A DNA stretch of 64,000 nt. Source: Citreicoccus inhibens. GTDB lineage: Bacteria > Myxococcota > Myxococcia > Myxococcales > Myxococcaceae. Position 1 is the first letter of the stretch. The number at the start of each line of letters is the position of its first letter. Positions 8,477 through 17,364 of this stretch are shown in pieces. The stretch spans positions 124,001 through 188,000 of the forward strand of contig NZ_JAHNZT010000005.1 of assembly GCF_019039035.1 (NCBI RefSeq), read 5' to 3'. Position numbers and translations under genes: made by a program. The notes beneath the pieces are model-generated. The model saw only the letters and a list, made by a program, of their open reading frames with translations. It ran no database searches and was not told the DNA's origin.

Positions 8477-10390
8477 GTGACCGCTACCTCGGAAGCACCG
8501 GGTGCCGTGGCCCCGTCCATGGACCCCTCCAAACGCATCGCGATGCTGGCCCTCGGGGCCCTGGGCATCGTCTATGGAGACATTGGAACCAGTCCGCTCT
8601 ACGCCCTGCGCGAGTGCTTCACGGGACCGCACGGCATCGCGCCCACGCCCGAGAACGTGATGGGGGTGCTCTCCCTCATCTTCTGGTCGCTCATCATCGT
8701 GGTGTCGGTGAAGTACCTCATCTTCGTGATGCGGGCGGACAACCGGGGCGAGGGCGGCATCCTGGCGTTGATGGCGCTGGCCATGCAGCGGCCGAGGGGC
8801 GCGGCGCACAAGGCGCGGCCGGTGCTCGTGACGCTGGGCATCTTCGGCGCGGCGCTCCTCTATGGAGACGGGCTCATCACCCCGGCCATCTCCGTGCTCA
8901 GCGCGGTCGAGGGCCTCAACGTGGCCACGCCCGTCTTCGACCCCTACATCATCCCCATCACCCTGGTCATCCTGGCGGTGCTGTTCCTGGTGCAGCGGCA
9001 CGGCACGGCGGGCATCGGCGCGGTGTTCGGGCCGTTCATGTGCCTGTGGTTCCTCGCCCTGGCGGTGCTGGGCGTGAAGGAGCTGGTGCACAACCCGGTG
9101 GTGCTGGGCGCGCTGTCGCCCTGGCACGGGGCGCTGTTCTTCATCCGCAACGGCGGCCACGGCTTCCTGGTGCTGGGCTCGGTGTTCCTGGTGGTGACGG
9201 GCGGCGAGGCGCTGTACGCGGACATGGGCCACTTCGGCTGGCGCCCCATCAAGCTCGCGTGGTTCTCGCTGGTGCTGCCCGCGCTGATGCTCAACTACCT
9301 GGGGCAGGGCGCGCTCTTGCTGCGCGACGCCTCGGCCGCCCGCAACCCGTTCTACCTGCTGGCTCCGGACTGGGCGCTGTATCCCCTGGTGGTGCTGGCC
9401 ACTGGCGCCACGGTGATTGCGTCCCAGGCGCTCATCTCCGGCGCCTTCTCCATCACCCGCCAGGCCATGCAGCTGGGCTACAGCCCCCGCATGGAGGTGG
9501 TGCACACCTCCGCCGAGGAGATGGGCCAGATCTACCTGCCGGGCCTCAATGGCGTGCTGCTGCTGGGCGTGGTGGCGCTGGTGCTGGGCTTCCGCTCGGC
9601 GAGCGCGCTGGCCAGCGCGTATGGCATCGCCGTGACGACGACCATGGCCATCACCACCGTGCTGGCCTACATCGTCGCGCGCGAGCGCTGGGGCGTGAGC
9701 CGGGCCCTGGCCCTTCCAGTGGCCGGGGTGTTCCTCCTGGTGGACCTGTCCTTCTTTGGGGCCAACGCGGTGAAGATCGCCGACGGGGGCTGGTTCCCCC
9801 TGATGCTGGCCATCTGCATCTTCACCCTGATGACCACGTGGAAGCGCGGCCGGGAAATCCTGGCCAACAAGCTGCGCGCCTCCACCATCAGCCTGCGCGA
9901 GCTGCTGGACAGCTTCGGGGACCACCCGCCCGTGCGCGTGCCCGGCACCGCCATCTTCATGACGGGCAACGCCGAGGGCACCCCGCCCGCGCTCCTGCAC
10001 AACCTGAAGCACAACAAGGTGCTGCACGAGCAGGTGGTGCTGCTCACCATCCTCTCGGAGGAAGTCCCCCACGTGCCCGCCCCCGAGCGCGTGGAGGTGG
10101 AGCCCCTGGAGCAGGGCTTCGTGCGCGTGGTGGCCCAGTACGGCTTCATGGAGAACCCCAGCATCCCGGACGTCCTCAAGCGCTGCCGCGAGAAGGGGCT
10201 CCAGTTCCAGCTGATGGGCACCAGCTTCTTCCTGGGGCGCGAGACGCTCATCCCCACCAAGAAGCCGGGCATGGCCGTGTGGCGCGAGGCCCTCTTCGCC
10301 TGGATGAGCCGCAACGCGCGCAGCGCCACCGCCTACTTCCGGATTCCACCCAACCGCGTGGTGGAACTGGGCAGCCAGGTCGAGCTCTGA
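8477..10390 (+). CDS. kup: Kup-type low-affinity potassium uptake transporter, 637 aa
   Basis: The protein begins the family-typical segment A-L-G-A-L-G-I-V-Y-G-D-I-G-T-S-P-L-Y, then about twelve hydrophobic helices, G-E-G-G-I-L-A-L and Y-G-D-G-L-I-T-P-A-I-S motifs, and a cytoplasmic C-terminal domain. Kup proteins import K+ with H+ at the inner membrane. Length fits the family (E. coli Kup is 622 residues). The frame is open far upstream, but the family N-terminus points to GTG 8477 (with AAAGCGGGG just before it) or ATG 8519; I prefer 8477. The C-terminal part ends in the usual R-I-P-x-N-R-V-V-E-L-G motif. It is divergent from the GAF/PAS kinase gene. Confidence 0.95.
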   Translation: MTATSEAPGAVAPSMDPSKRIAMLALGALGIVYGDIGTSPLYALRECFTGPHGIAPTPENVMGVLSLIFWSLIIVVSVKYLIFVMRADNRGEGGILALMALAMQRPRGAAHKARPVLVTLGIFGAALLYGDGLITPAISVLSAVEGLNVATPVFDPYIIPITLVILAVLFLVQRHGTAGIGAVFGPFMCLWFLALAVLGVKELVHNPVVLGALSPWHGALFFIRNGGHGFLVLGSVFLVVTGGEALYADMGHFGWRPIKLAWFSLVLPALMLNYLGQGALLLRDASAARNPFYLLAPDWALYPLVVLATGATVIASQALISGAFSITRQAMQLGYSPRMEVVHTSAEEMGQIYLPGLNGVLLLGVVALVLGFRSASALASAYGIAVTTTMAITTVLAYIVARERWGVSRALALPVAGVFLLVDLSFFGANAVKIADGGWFPLMLAICIFTLMTTWKRGREILANKLRASTISLRELLDSFGDHPPVRVPGTAIFMTGNAEGTPPALLHNLKHNKVLHEQVVLLTILSEEVPHVPAPERVEVEPLEQGFVRVVAQYGFMENPSIPDVLKRCREKGLQFQLMGTSFFLGRETLIPTKKPGMAVWREALFAWMSRNARSATAYFRIPPNRVVELGSQVEL

Positions 10391-10744
10391 CCCCTGGCCG
10401 AATCGCCTGGAAATCAGGGTGTTCTCTTTCGAACATTCGCACTTCTGCAAGTGCCTGATTTTCCAGCACTCCCTCGAAGGCTCCCTGGGTGACTCATACC
10501 CCAGGGGGGCTTGACACCGTGCGACAAGTGCGGTTTTTCTCCCGCCGCTGCCTGCTCACCTGTGCGCGACCTCCTCCTGGATTTCCGATTCCGGTAGAAA
10601 AATACCGGCGGGCAGCAACTTCTGAGCTGTTGGTTCGAGAATATTTCCAGCGAACAGAGAAATTTCTGTAGCTCTGGAAGTAAACTCCAGTACACTGCTG
10701 TCAGGTGTCCCCCAACACCCAGCGTCTCAACCGAGGTCAGCCCC
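10391..10744. other. 354-bp noncoding region between kup and the double-hotdog gene, with several dyads
   Basis: Just after kup there is a nested inverted repeat: AAATCAGG (10411-10418) pairs with CCTGATTT (10454-10461), and inside it GCACTT (10439-10444) pairs with AAGTGC (10449-10454), followed by a short T-rich stretch. This may end kup transcription. Further on are CCGGTA/TACCGG (10591-10608) and the perfect 10-bp palindrome AGAAATTTCT (10658-10667). The region is clearly richer in A+T than its neighbours, as expected of a promoter region for the gene at 10745. A TTGACA at 10511 has no convincing -10 partner. No coding sequence is supported. Confidence 0.5.
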
Positions 10745-11743
10745 ATGCTCGAGCACGTCGCCCCCGCCGTCGCCCCTGTCGCCCCCTCGGCGCTCCCGGC
10801 CATGCCGTGGGGCACTCAGCAGGTGACGCCGTACACGGTGTTGAGCGCGCAGGAGCTGTACCCGCGCATCTGCGTGCGCGACCCGTACTTCGCGCTCAAG
10901 GACGTGACGGTGCTGGCGCCGGGTGAGGTGGTGGCGCGCGTTCCGGTGCAACTGGCGCCGGAGGCCGAGGCCATGCCCATCAGCCTGGCGGAGTCTGGCC
11001 GGCACCTGGCCATCCTCGGCTCGTGCGCGTCCGCGCTGGTGGCGCCCAAGGACGGGCAGCACTTCTACCTGGCGTGCGCCGCCCGCGGTCAGTGGCTGGA
11101 GCCGCGCGCCCAGGAGCGCGCCTCGGACATGCTGTGGGCGCTGGCGCAGGCCGAGTACACGGGCAAGCGCACCGCCACGGCGCGCACGCTGCTGTCCTCG
11201 GCGGACGGCACGCCGCTGTTCAAGCTGGAGGTGGACTACAACGTGCTGTCCGCCGCCGCCTTCACCCGCCTCTTCGGCGCGGCGAAGCAGGAGATGCGCA
11301 GCGCGCCCCGCCCCGCGGACACCGTGCAGCGCACCCCGGAGGAGTGGGCGAAGCTGCGGCAGAACCCGTACAGCAAGCCGCTGGACCTGCGCGACTGGCA
11401 GCGCGACGGCGCGTCCCTGCGCGCCAACCTCGGCACCGTCACTCCGGAGATGTGCAAGGGCCACTTCGCCATGCACCCGGTGATGCCGGTGGCCATCGTG
11501 GCCAGCGGGATGACCCGGGTGGCGACGTCGCTGGCCCGCGCGCTCGAGGGCGCTCCCGAGGCCCACTTCGTGGCGAAGGACGTCAAGCTGAGCGCGGACA
11601 GCCTCGCGTACGCCGGCCAGGACGTGGTGTTCGGCGCGAGCCGCACCGCGGTGGACGGCGCCAACCAGTCCTTCAGCTGCTGGGCGGCGGTGGGCGAGCG
11701 CGTGGTCGCGCAGCTCGAGGTCACCTACTGCCGCGTGGACTGA
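10745..11743 (+). CDS. Putative double-hotdog (FabA/FabZ-like) protein, 332 aa
   Basis: The second half carries K-G-H-F-A-M-H-P-V-M-P (residues 238-248), close to the FabZ/FabA dehydratase signature G-H-F-P-x-x-P-V-M-P, with the catalytic His at H240. The acidic residue FabZ has about 14 residues later is a Ser here (S254). The first half has a matching helix, M-P-I-S-L-A-E-S-G-R-H (77-87), whose Glu83 sits where FabZ has its catalytic Glu. The protein therefore reads as two fused hotdog domains that could form one composite site. The likely substrate is an acyl thioester or beta-hydroxyacyl-ACP, but this is inference from motif and fold. No fatty-acid or polyketide genes are next to it. Preceded by a 354-bp regulatory stretch. 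The start has GAGGTCAG a few bases upstream. Confidence 0.72.
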   Translation: MLEHVAPAVAPVAPSALPAMPWGTQQVTPYTVLSAQELYPRICVRDPYFALKDVTVLAPGEVVARVPVQLAPEAEAMPISLAESGRHLAILGSCASALVAPKDGQHFYLACAARGQWLEPRAQERASDMLWALAQAEYTGKRTATARTLLSSADGTPLFKLEVDYNVLSAAAFTRLFGAAKQEMRSAPRPADTVQRTPEEWAKLRQNPYSKPLDLRDWQRDGASLRANLGTVTPEMCKGHFAMHPVMPVAIVASGMTRVATSLARALEGAPEAHFVAKDVKLSADSLAYAGQDVVFGASRTAVDGANQSFSCWAAVGERVVAQLEVTYCRVD

Positions 11744-11749
11744 CGCGGG

Positions 11750-12331
11750 CTAGCTCCACTGGATGTCGTAGTCGACGCGGTCGATGCCCTGCGGGTTGGC
11801 CTTGGCCGTGCCCTTCAGCCCGAGCACCTTGAGGGCGCCGCTGAGGATTCCCTCGTGGTACGCGGGCGGAAGCATGTCGCGGCGCACGCGCAGGGTGCCG
11901 GACTTGCTCCCGGTGGTGAGGTACTCACGGCTGCCGTACGTCACGGCCGCGCTGTAGCCCATCTGCGCGCCCGCGAAGAGCTTCTGCGGATCCCCGCGTG
12001 AGATGATGCCGAAGATGAGCATCCCCGGGCCCGTGGAGTAGCGCGTGATGCTGATTTCTCCGCACGCGTGGTAGACGGCGTGCTCGGTCCCCAGCTTGTC
12101 CTCCAGCGCGTCCGCCGCGGCGTAGAGCAGCGCGAGGAAGTCCTGCACCGGGTATGTGCGCAGGTCTGAGTAGTCCTTGGCCAGCTCCCCCACGCGCACC
12201 CGCTCCAGCGCCGAGGGGCCCCCGTGTTGCTGCACCAGGTTGAAGACCGCCTTGAAGAACAGGCCCCGGACGGAATCTCCAGGCTGGGTGGCGGCGAGGC
12301 GGGCGGCGAGCTCGGCCTTGTTGGACGGCAT
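11750..12331 (-). CDS. DUF2378 (TIGR02265) family protein, 193 aa
   Basis: The sequence matches what I know of the DUF2378/TIGR02265 paralogue family that is expanded in myxobacteria: a start like S-V-R-G-L-F-F-K-A-V, a central Y-P-V-Q-D-F-L-A-L-L-Y segment, and a C-terminal half with G-Y-S-A-A-V-T-Y-G-S. Length of about 190 residues is usual. The function of the family is unknown; there is no signal peptide or membrane segment, so it should be cytosolic. It converges with the double-hotdog gene with 6 bp between stop codons. A GGAGTGAGTC ribosome binding site lies just before the ATG. Confidence 0.85.
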   Translation of the reverse strand: MPSNKAELAARLAATQPGDSVRGLFFKAVFNLVQQHGGPSALERVRVGELAKDYSDLRTYPVQDFLALLYAAADALEDKLGTEHAVYHACGEISITRYSTGPGMLIFGIISRGDPQKLFAGAQMGYSAAVTYGSREYLTTGSKSGTLRVRRDMLPPAYHEGILSGALKVLGLKGTAKANPQGIDRVDYDIQWS

Positions 12332-12375
12332 GACTCACTCCTGCGCTTCGCGCGCGCTGGCGGAATGCCTCACGC

Positions 12376-12403
12376 AGTGTAGCCACACCGAGCGCCGTGT
12401 CGA
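12376..12403 (-). promoter_or_regulatory. Possible sigma-70-type promoter for the DUF2378 gene
   Basis: Read on the minus strand, TCGACA (12403-12398) and TACACT (12381-12376) are 16 bp apart and lie about 45 bp upstream of the start codon. The -10 matches four of six consensus bases and the -35 five of six. This is a pattern match only. Confidence 0.35.
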
Positions 12404-12486
12404 AAAAGCACGCAGCGTCCGACCTGCCTGCTCACGCGTTGCTCGCGGCGGGGTGTCGCGACCTCAGGGGGGCCACCTGCTTGGCC

Positions 12487-13224
12487 TCAGGCCTCGTCCA
12501 GCAGCACGGGCGCGAAGCCCGCGGCGTCGCACGAGGCCAGCACGTAGCGCACGCCTCCGTGGGTGCCGGTGAAGCCCGCGGGGATGCCGCCCGCGTGCAG
12601 GTGGCCGTAGACGCACAGCTTGGGCGCGAAGGCCTCGATGGGCGCGCTGAACGCGGTGGGCTTCTCGTTGGCGTACAGCGGCGGGAAGTGCACAGCCGCG
12701 ATGCGGATGAGGGGCGTGGGGCTCCCTTGCTCCTTCTTGCGCGCGTCCTCGAACGACGTCGCCAGCCGGCGCGTCTCGCGCTCCACGTAGCCCGCGTCCG
12801 AGGGCTCATCGCCCATCTCGCCACCGGGCATCGGCGGCGCCTCGGGGGCGGTCCACAGCCGGCTGCCAGCAATGACCCACGGCCCCATCACCACCGCGCT
12901 GTTGTGGAGGAATCCTTCCAGCGTCCGGAAGGGCTCGAGCACCTTGCGCAGCTTGGAGGCGGAGTCGCCCCACCAGTAGTCGTGGTTGCCGCGCACCAGC
13001 ACCTTGCGCCCCGGGCGCGCGTCCAGCCAGGCCAGGTCCTCCTGCACTTCGTGCGTCCGCGTGGCCCAGGAGATGTCCCCCGCCACGATGACCACGTCCT
13101 CGGCCCGCACCCGCTCATCCCACGCGCGCTGGAGCGGCAGGGGATGGTCCGTCCAGCCGAAGCGGTGCATGTCCTTCTGCCGGGTGGAGGGCAGGTGGGT
13201 GTCGCCAATGCCGAAGAGCCGCAT
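12487..13224 (-). CDS. Metallophosphoesterase, 245 aa
   Basis: This is a calcineurin-like metallophosphoesterase. Visible metal-binding motifs are G-D-T-H near the start (D-x-H), G-D-I-S-W, R-G-N-H-D-Y-W-W (the G-N-H-D/E motif) and near the end G-H-L-H. The family hydrolyses phosphomono- or diesters using two metal ions; the substrate cannot be deduced. The frame is open 113 codons further upstream, but that part is unlike the family. The ATG at 13224 is preceded by GAGGGCGGC and starts directly at the first metal motif (MRLFGIGDTH), so it is chosen. No signal peptide, so cytosolic. It appears to be a single-gene unit between a DUF2378 gene on the same strand and a 420-bp noncoding region. 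Confidence 0.92.
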   Translation of the reverse strand: MRLFGIGDTHLPSTRQKDMHRFGWTDHPLPLQRAWDERVRAEDVVIVAGDISWATRTHEVQEDLAWLDARPGRKVLVRGNHDYWWGDSASKLRKVLEPFRTLEGFLHNSAVVMGPWVIAGSRLWTAPEAPPMPGGEMGDEPSDAGYVERETRRLATSFEDARKKEQGSPTPLIRIAAVHFPPLYANEKPTAFSAPIEAFAPKLCVYGHLHAGGIPAGFTGTHGGVRYVLASCDAAGFAPVLLDEA

Positions 13225-13644
13225 GCCGCCCTCATAGCGGATGCCCCGCCCCCTGTCGGCCCTCGCGCGCCTGCCTGCCCGGATTCTGAGCCTTCGCCCA
13301 GGGGATAAATTACGGATAAGCGCGGAAAAGCTGTAAATTTTGCCTACAGTTTGAGTGTCCAGAAATGCGTCAGTGAGACATCCATGGACCAGTGCTGCTA
13401 ACGCGTAAGAATTTCTTGCCCAGCGAAGCCCGCACTTCGTGATTTCGAGGGGTTGGCGCGCGCGAGGGGCTCGGTCTGTCGCGCGGGAGCGGAAGGCGCG
13501 CGAGGAAGGTGGAGCATGCGTGCTCCTACCGGGGCACGTGGGTGCGGTGGGGCGGGCTGGCACGCATGCTGCTCACGCCCGGCGTGACACGTCTCCGCGC
13601 GAGCGGGGCGTGCCGATGCACCTCTCCCCCCTCGAGGAGTACTC
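13225..13644. other. 420-bp intergenic region between divergent phosphoesterase and amidase genes
   Basis: No gene is supported here. The stretch near 13305-13350 is A/T-rich and holds a CTGTA/TACAG inverted repeat (13331-13335 and 13345-13349), suitable for the minus-strand promoter or an operator. The right part carries a sigma-54-like promoter for the amidase gene, listed separately. Confidence 0.5.
13558..13573 (+). promoter_or_regulatory. Sigma-54-like promoter upstream of amidase gene
   Basis: TGGCACGCATGCTGCT matches the -24/-12 consensus TGGCACG-N4-TTGCW with one mismatch (C instead of T in TTGC). The GG and GC doublets have the required 10-bp spacing. It ends 72 bp before the ATG at 13645, leaving a leader of about 60 nt. 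Confidence 0.5.
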
Positions 13645-15243
13645 ATGCACGCGATTCGCACCCCCCTCGCGGCGGCCGCCGCGGCGTTGGCGTTGGCCGC
13701 TTGCGGCCCCCAGCCGCAGCCCGAGGCCCCCGCTCCTACCCCCACCGAGACGCCGGCTCCGTCCACCACCACGCCCCAGCGCACCCCGCGCGAGTTGGAT
13801 CCGCTGTTCGCGCAGGCCGCCGCGGAGTTCAACGTCCCCGAGGCGCTGCTCAAGGCCATCTCCTACACGCAGACGCACTGGCAGATGGTGGAGGGCTCCG
13901 AGGAGTTTCCGGGCATGGCCCCGGCCTACGGTCTGCTCGCCCTGCGCGGTGACGCGCTGACCCAGGCGGCGTCGCTCTCCGGCGAGTCCGTGGAGGCGGT
14001 GCGCACGGACGCGCGGGCGCACCTGCGCGCGGGCGCGGCCCTGCTGTCCGCCTATGCCTCCGAGTTGAAGGTGGACCGCTCGGACCTGGGCGCCTGGGCG
14101 CCGGTGGCCGCGCGGCTCAGCGGCATCTCCGACTCCGAGGCCCTGTCGACCTATATCCACCGCGGGCTGTACGCGACGCTGCGTCAGGGCGCGGTGGCCA
14201 TCAACGAGGACGGCTCGTCGGCGGCCACGCTGGAGCCCGTGGATGTGCAGGCCCAGTTCGAGGCGCCGCCGGTGAAGGCGCTGGCCGCGGGCCCGAACTA
14301 CGCCGCCGCGGTGTGGCGCCCGTCGCCCAACTACAACGCGCGCCCGAGCGGCTACTCGCCGTCGATGATCGTCATCCACACGTGCGAGGGGGAGTACTCG
14401 GGCTGCTGGGGCTGGCTGGTGAACTCCGCCTCCCAGGTCAGCGCGCACTACGTCGTGAACGAGTCCGGCAGCGAGGTGTCGCAGCTCGTGCGCGAGGCGG
14501 ACCGCGCGTGGCACGTGGGCGCCACGTATGACTGCTCGCTCAACGGCAGCACGTCGTGCGGACTCAACGGCGTGTCGGTGAACCACTTCGCCGTCGGCAT
14601 CGAGCACGGTGGCTTCGCCAGCCAGACGAGCTTCCCCGCGGGGCAGATCGACACCTCGGCCAAGCTGTCGTGCGACATCGCGCGTGACAACTCCATCCCG
14701 AAGGACAGCTACCACATCGTGGCGCACGGCCGGTTGCAGCCGGCGTCGCGCACGGACCCGGGTCCCAACTGGCCGTGGTCCTCGTACATCAGCAAGATCA
14801 ACAGCTACTGCGGCACCACCAGCAGCACCCTCGTGGTGGACAGCAACAACGCCAACAACGACACGGCCAAGGGCTACATCGAGGTCTCGTCGAACTGGGT
14901 GGATGGCACGAGCAGCGGCTACTACGGCAGCGGCTACTGGTACGCGTCCACGCAGGACATCTCCGACACGGCGGACTTCAACTTCTACATGCCGGCGGCG
15001 GGGACGAAGACCATCGACGCGTGGTGGGTGGCGGGGACCAACCGCTCGGCGGCGGCGCCCTTCATCATCGTGGCCGGCACCACCACGGTGGCCACGGTGA
15101 AGGTGAGCCAGCAGATCAACGGCAGCCAGTGGAACACGCTGGGCACGTGGAGTTTCCCGGCCGGCTGGAACAAGGTCCGGCTGAGCCGGTGGACGGGCGA
15201 GGCTTCCTCGGTCGTCATCGCCGACGCCATTCGGATCCGCTGA
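13645..15243 (+). CDS. N-acetylmuramoyl-L-alanine amidase lipoprotein with golvesin-like C-terminal domain, 532 aa
   Basis: The N-terminus is a lipoprotein signal (hydrophobic Ala-rich stretch, then L-A-A-C-G). After a Pro-rich linker, residues 50-180 form a lysozyme/transglycosylase-like or spacer region ([18 protein letters not shown]). The amidase_2/PGRP domain follows with M-I-V-I-H-T-C-E-G (Zn-binding His), S-A-H-Y-V-V-N and the C-terminal ligand motif V-A-H-G-R-L-Q-P with D-P-G-P-N-W-P-W. It should cleave the amide between MurNAc and L-Ala in peptidoglycan. The last 130 residues look like the golvesin/xanthan-lyase C-terminal beta domain (Y-W-Y-A-S-T; V-x-V-x-Q). It may serve cell-wall turnover or lysis of prey; the second is inference. 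Four base pairs separate its stop from the next gene, suggesting an operon. Confidence 0.93.
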   Translation: MHAIRTPLAAAAAALALAACGPQPQPEAPAPTPTETPAPSTTTPQRTPRELDPLFAQAAAEFNVPEALLKAISYTQTHWQMVEGSEEFPGMAPAYGLLALRGDALTQAASLSGESVEAVRTDARAHLRAGAALLSAYASELKVDRSDLGAWAPVAARLSGISDSEALSTYIHRGLYATLRQGAVAINEDGSSAATLEPVDVQAQFEAPPVKALAAGPNYAAAVWRPSPNYNARPSGYSPSMIVIHTCEGEYSGCWGWLVNSASQVSAHYVVNESGSEVSQLVREADRAWHVGATYDCSLNGSTSCGLNGVSVNHFAVGIEHGGFASQTSFPAGQIDTSAKLSCDIARDNSIPKDSYHIVAHGRLQPASRTDPGPNWPWSSYISKINSYCGTTSSTLVVDSNNANNDTAKGYIEVSSNWVDGTSSGYYGSGYWYASTQDISDTADFNFYMPAAGTKTIDAWWVAGTNRSAAAPFIIVAGTTTVATVKVSQQINGSQWNTLGTWSFPAGWNKVRLSRWTGEASSVVIADAIRIR

Positions 15244-15244
15244 C

Positions 15245-16357
15245 GTGATGTCTCCAGGCCTTGAACGAAGAACGGGTTCCGGGCCTGGATGGGCGCGGTG
15301 CTTCGCCGCGCTCGCCGTGCTGGTCGCTGGATGCTCCGCGGGCCGCTGTGGCTCCGGAGCATCCGGGACCGGGCCCTTGTCCCCTTCCGAGCGGCGCGCC
15401 ATGCCGGGCGTGATTTCGTTCCTCTCGGAGCGGGCGGGGCAGAAGGACGTGTGGCTGGTGACACCCACGGGGGACGAGCGCCAGCTCACGCGCGGCCCCG
15501 AGGACGAGTACCCCGGGCCGGCCTCGCCGAATGGGCGCGCGCTGCTCGTCATCTCCTCCACGGAACTCCAAGGGCAGAGCTTCCAGCAACTGCGCCTGGT
15601 GCCCTTGGACGGAGGGCCGGAGGTGCCGCTGCACCTGCCTCGGACGCGCTCGCGCAACGCGAGCTGGTCGCCGGATGGCGCGTGGCTGGTGGCCGAGTCG
15701 GATGCGAAGGGGTTCAGCGACGTGGTGCGCCTGTCGCCGCGCGCCGGCATGCCCGAGCTGCCGCTGACGCAAGTGGCGCAGGGCTGCTTCGAGCCAGCGG
15801 TCTCTCCGAGCGGCGCCGAAGTGGCCTTCGCGTGCAGCAGCGAGGAGGGAGACCCCGAAATCTACGTGGCGCACGCGGACGGGACGAGCCCGCGCCGCAT
15901 CACCACGTTCTACCGCGAGGACCGCACGCCGCAGTGGAGCCCGGATGGGCAGTGGCTGTCCTTCGTCAGCAACCGGGAGCAGCGCGAGCGCGTCTACCGC
16001 GTGCGCGCGGATGGCTCGGAGCTGCGCGCCCTCTCCGGTGAGGCCTTCGCGGGCGACGAGCGCGAGGCCGCTTGGAGCCCGGACGGTCAGCGGTTGGTCT
16101 ACGTGAGCCGCTTGCCCGAGGGAAAGAGCCGCATCTGGGTGGTGCCCGCGGCGGGTGGCGCGCCCCAGGCCCTCACGGATGGCACGCACCGCGACGACAT
16201 GCCCGCGTGGAGTCCGGACGGGAAGTACCTGGTGTTCGTCTCCGAGCGCGACGCGGAGGTGGACCTGTACCTGATGCGCGCGGACGGCACCGGACAGACG
16301 CGCCTCACCACCGCGAAGGGCGCGGACTGGTTGCCGCGCTGGTTCGTCCAGCGCTGA
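15245..16357 (+). CDS. TolB-like beta-propeller lipoprotein, 370 aa
   Basis: The GTG start is directly followed by ATG (15248); either could be used. A signal peptide ends in the lipobox V-A-G-C. The rest consists of PD40/TolB-type propeller blades, each with a W-S-P-D-G turn (five clear copies: N-A-S-W-S-P-D-G, P-Q-W-S-P-D-G, A-A-W-S-P-D-G, P-A-W-S-P-D-G plus a degenerate first one). Such proteins bind partners in the periplasm; the true Tol-Pal TolB is longer and sits in a tol cluster, so this is a paralogue. The gene starts 1 bp after the amidase stop and is probably co-transcribed with it, suggesting a joint envelope role. Confidence 0.9.
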   Translation: MMSPGLERRTGSGPGWARCFAALAVLVAGCSAGRCGSGASGTGPLSPSERRAMPGVISFLSERAGQKDVWLVTPTGDERQLTRGPEDEYPGPASPNGRALLVISSTELQGQSFQQLRLVPLDGGPEVPLHLPRTRSRNASWSPDGAWLVAESDAKGFSDVVRLSPRAGMPELPLTQVAQGCFEPAVSPSGAEVAFACSSEEGDPEIYVAHADGTSPRRITTFYREDRTPQWSPDGQWLSFVSNREQRERVYRVRADGSELRALSGEAFAGDEREAAWSPDGQRLVYVSRLPEGKSRIWVVPAAGGAPQALTDGTHRDDMPAWSPDGKYLVFVSERDAEVDLYLMRADGTGQTRLTTAKGADWLPRWFVQR

Positions 16358-16360
16358 CGC

Positions 16361-17224
16361 TCAGGGCGGCGGGAAGCGCCCGGGGTACATCGTGAGCACG
16401 ATGCCCAGCCCGGCGGACGTGCCCACGTTGCGCGGCACGTAGCCGCCCGCGCCCTCCACGCCCAGGTGGAACGTGCTGAGCCCCTTTGCCGTGTGGACGT
16501 AGACGAACAACCCGCTGGCGGGCGTGCCGTCCTGGGTGACGGTGCTCAGGTCCTCGGAAGGGTAGTAGACGCGGTCCGACAGCTCGGTCCGGTCCGGCAC
16601 CACGCGCACGCCCGTCACGGGGTGGCCGTTGGCGTCCACCACCCGGCCCACGATGAAGCCGGCATCCTCCAGCGTGGTGGCGCGGCCCTCGGTGTGGGTT
16701 CGCAGGCGGGCCTCGCCGAGCGCCGCGTCCAGCGCCTGCACGAACGCGGTGGGCAGCACCCAGGCCTGTGCGTCCACCAGGTCGGTGTGCGGCCGGGTTC
16801 CCGTGAAGGCCGTGTCGAAGATGATGGAGGTGCAGTGCGCGAGCCCCTCGTGGGACACGCCGACGGCGAGCCCCTGATGGATGTCACGCACGGACACGTT
16901 CATCACGTGGAAGGCGCCATCGCTCGCCAGCGTTCCCGCGCCGACGGTGGCGCTCGTGTCGTGCACCGCCACGCGAAGCGGCTCCTCGATGGTGAGCGGA
17001 GCGCCGTCGATGGAGAGCGGAGCCTGACCGTGCGTCTGGAGCAGCGTCTGCGCCTCGGGCAGCACCGCGACGTGGCCGCTCACGTTGATGTGGAGGTCAT
17101 CCAGGTCCACCACCCCGGCGTCCTCGGTGCGCACGCCCGGATCCGGCGCGGCGGTGGTGGTACTGCACGCCGCGAGTCCGAGACCCAGCACTGCGCCGCA
17201 TGCCAGCAAGAGGGGGCGAGTCAT
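16361..17224 (-). CDS. Hypothetical lipoprotein, 287 aa
   Basis: The signal peptide ends in the lipobox L-A-A-C-S. No known catalytic motif is visible. Residues near 190-215 (V-G-R-V-V-D-A-N-G-H-P-V-T-G-V-R-V) look like the start of a carboxypeptidase-regulatory-like beta-sandwich, a common extracellular module. The remainder is beta-rich. It converges with the propeller lipoprotein gene with 3 bp between stops. Function unknown; it should be attached to the outer or inner membrane. Confidence 0.8.
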   Translation of the reverse strand: MTRPLLLACGAVLGLGLAACSTTTAAPDPGVRTEDAGVVDLDDLHINVSGHVAVLPEAQTLLQTHGQAPLSIDGAPLTIEEPLRVAVHDTSATVGAGTLASDGAFHVMNVSVRDIHQGLAVGVSHEGLAHCTSIIFDTAFTGTRPHTDLVDAQAWVLPTAFVQALDAALGEARLRTHTEGRATTLEDAGFIVGRVVDANGHPVTGVRVVPDRTELSDRVYYPSEDLSTVTQDGTPASGLFVYVHTAKGLSTFHLGVEGAGGYVPRNVGTSAGLGIVLTMYPGRFPPP

Positions 17225-17270
17225 CGGCGGGCAACATCTTCACGCCTCGCCGGAGTCGCAATCCTTGGGG

Positions 17271-17289
17271 CAGGGGATTTCGTCCCCTG
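17271..17289 (-). terminator. Inverted repeat downstream of the Gly/Asn-rich gene
   Basis: CAGGGGA (17271-17277) and TCCCCTG (17283-17289) are perfect 7-bp arms with a 5-nt loop. They lie between two minus-strand genes, 3' of the Gly/Asn-rich gene and about 50 bp upstream of the lipoprotein start. There is no T-run, so it could be a weak terminator or an operator. Confidence 0.35.
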
Positions 17290-17364
17290 GAGAACGCGCC
17301 CCCCTACCGTTGCACGGAAGCAGGGGGCACCTGGATGCCCGCCCGCTCGCCGTGCCGTCAACGG

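Noticed and set aside
13573..15750. 725-codon minus-strand frame across the amidase
   Set aside because: Composition is Arg/Val/Ala/His-rich without domains, and the plus strand has a complete amidase with signal peptide.
15245..16357. Tol-Pal TolB
   Set aside because: The blades match, but length, lipobox and lack of tolQ/R/A or pal neighbours make a paralogue more likely.
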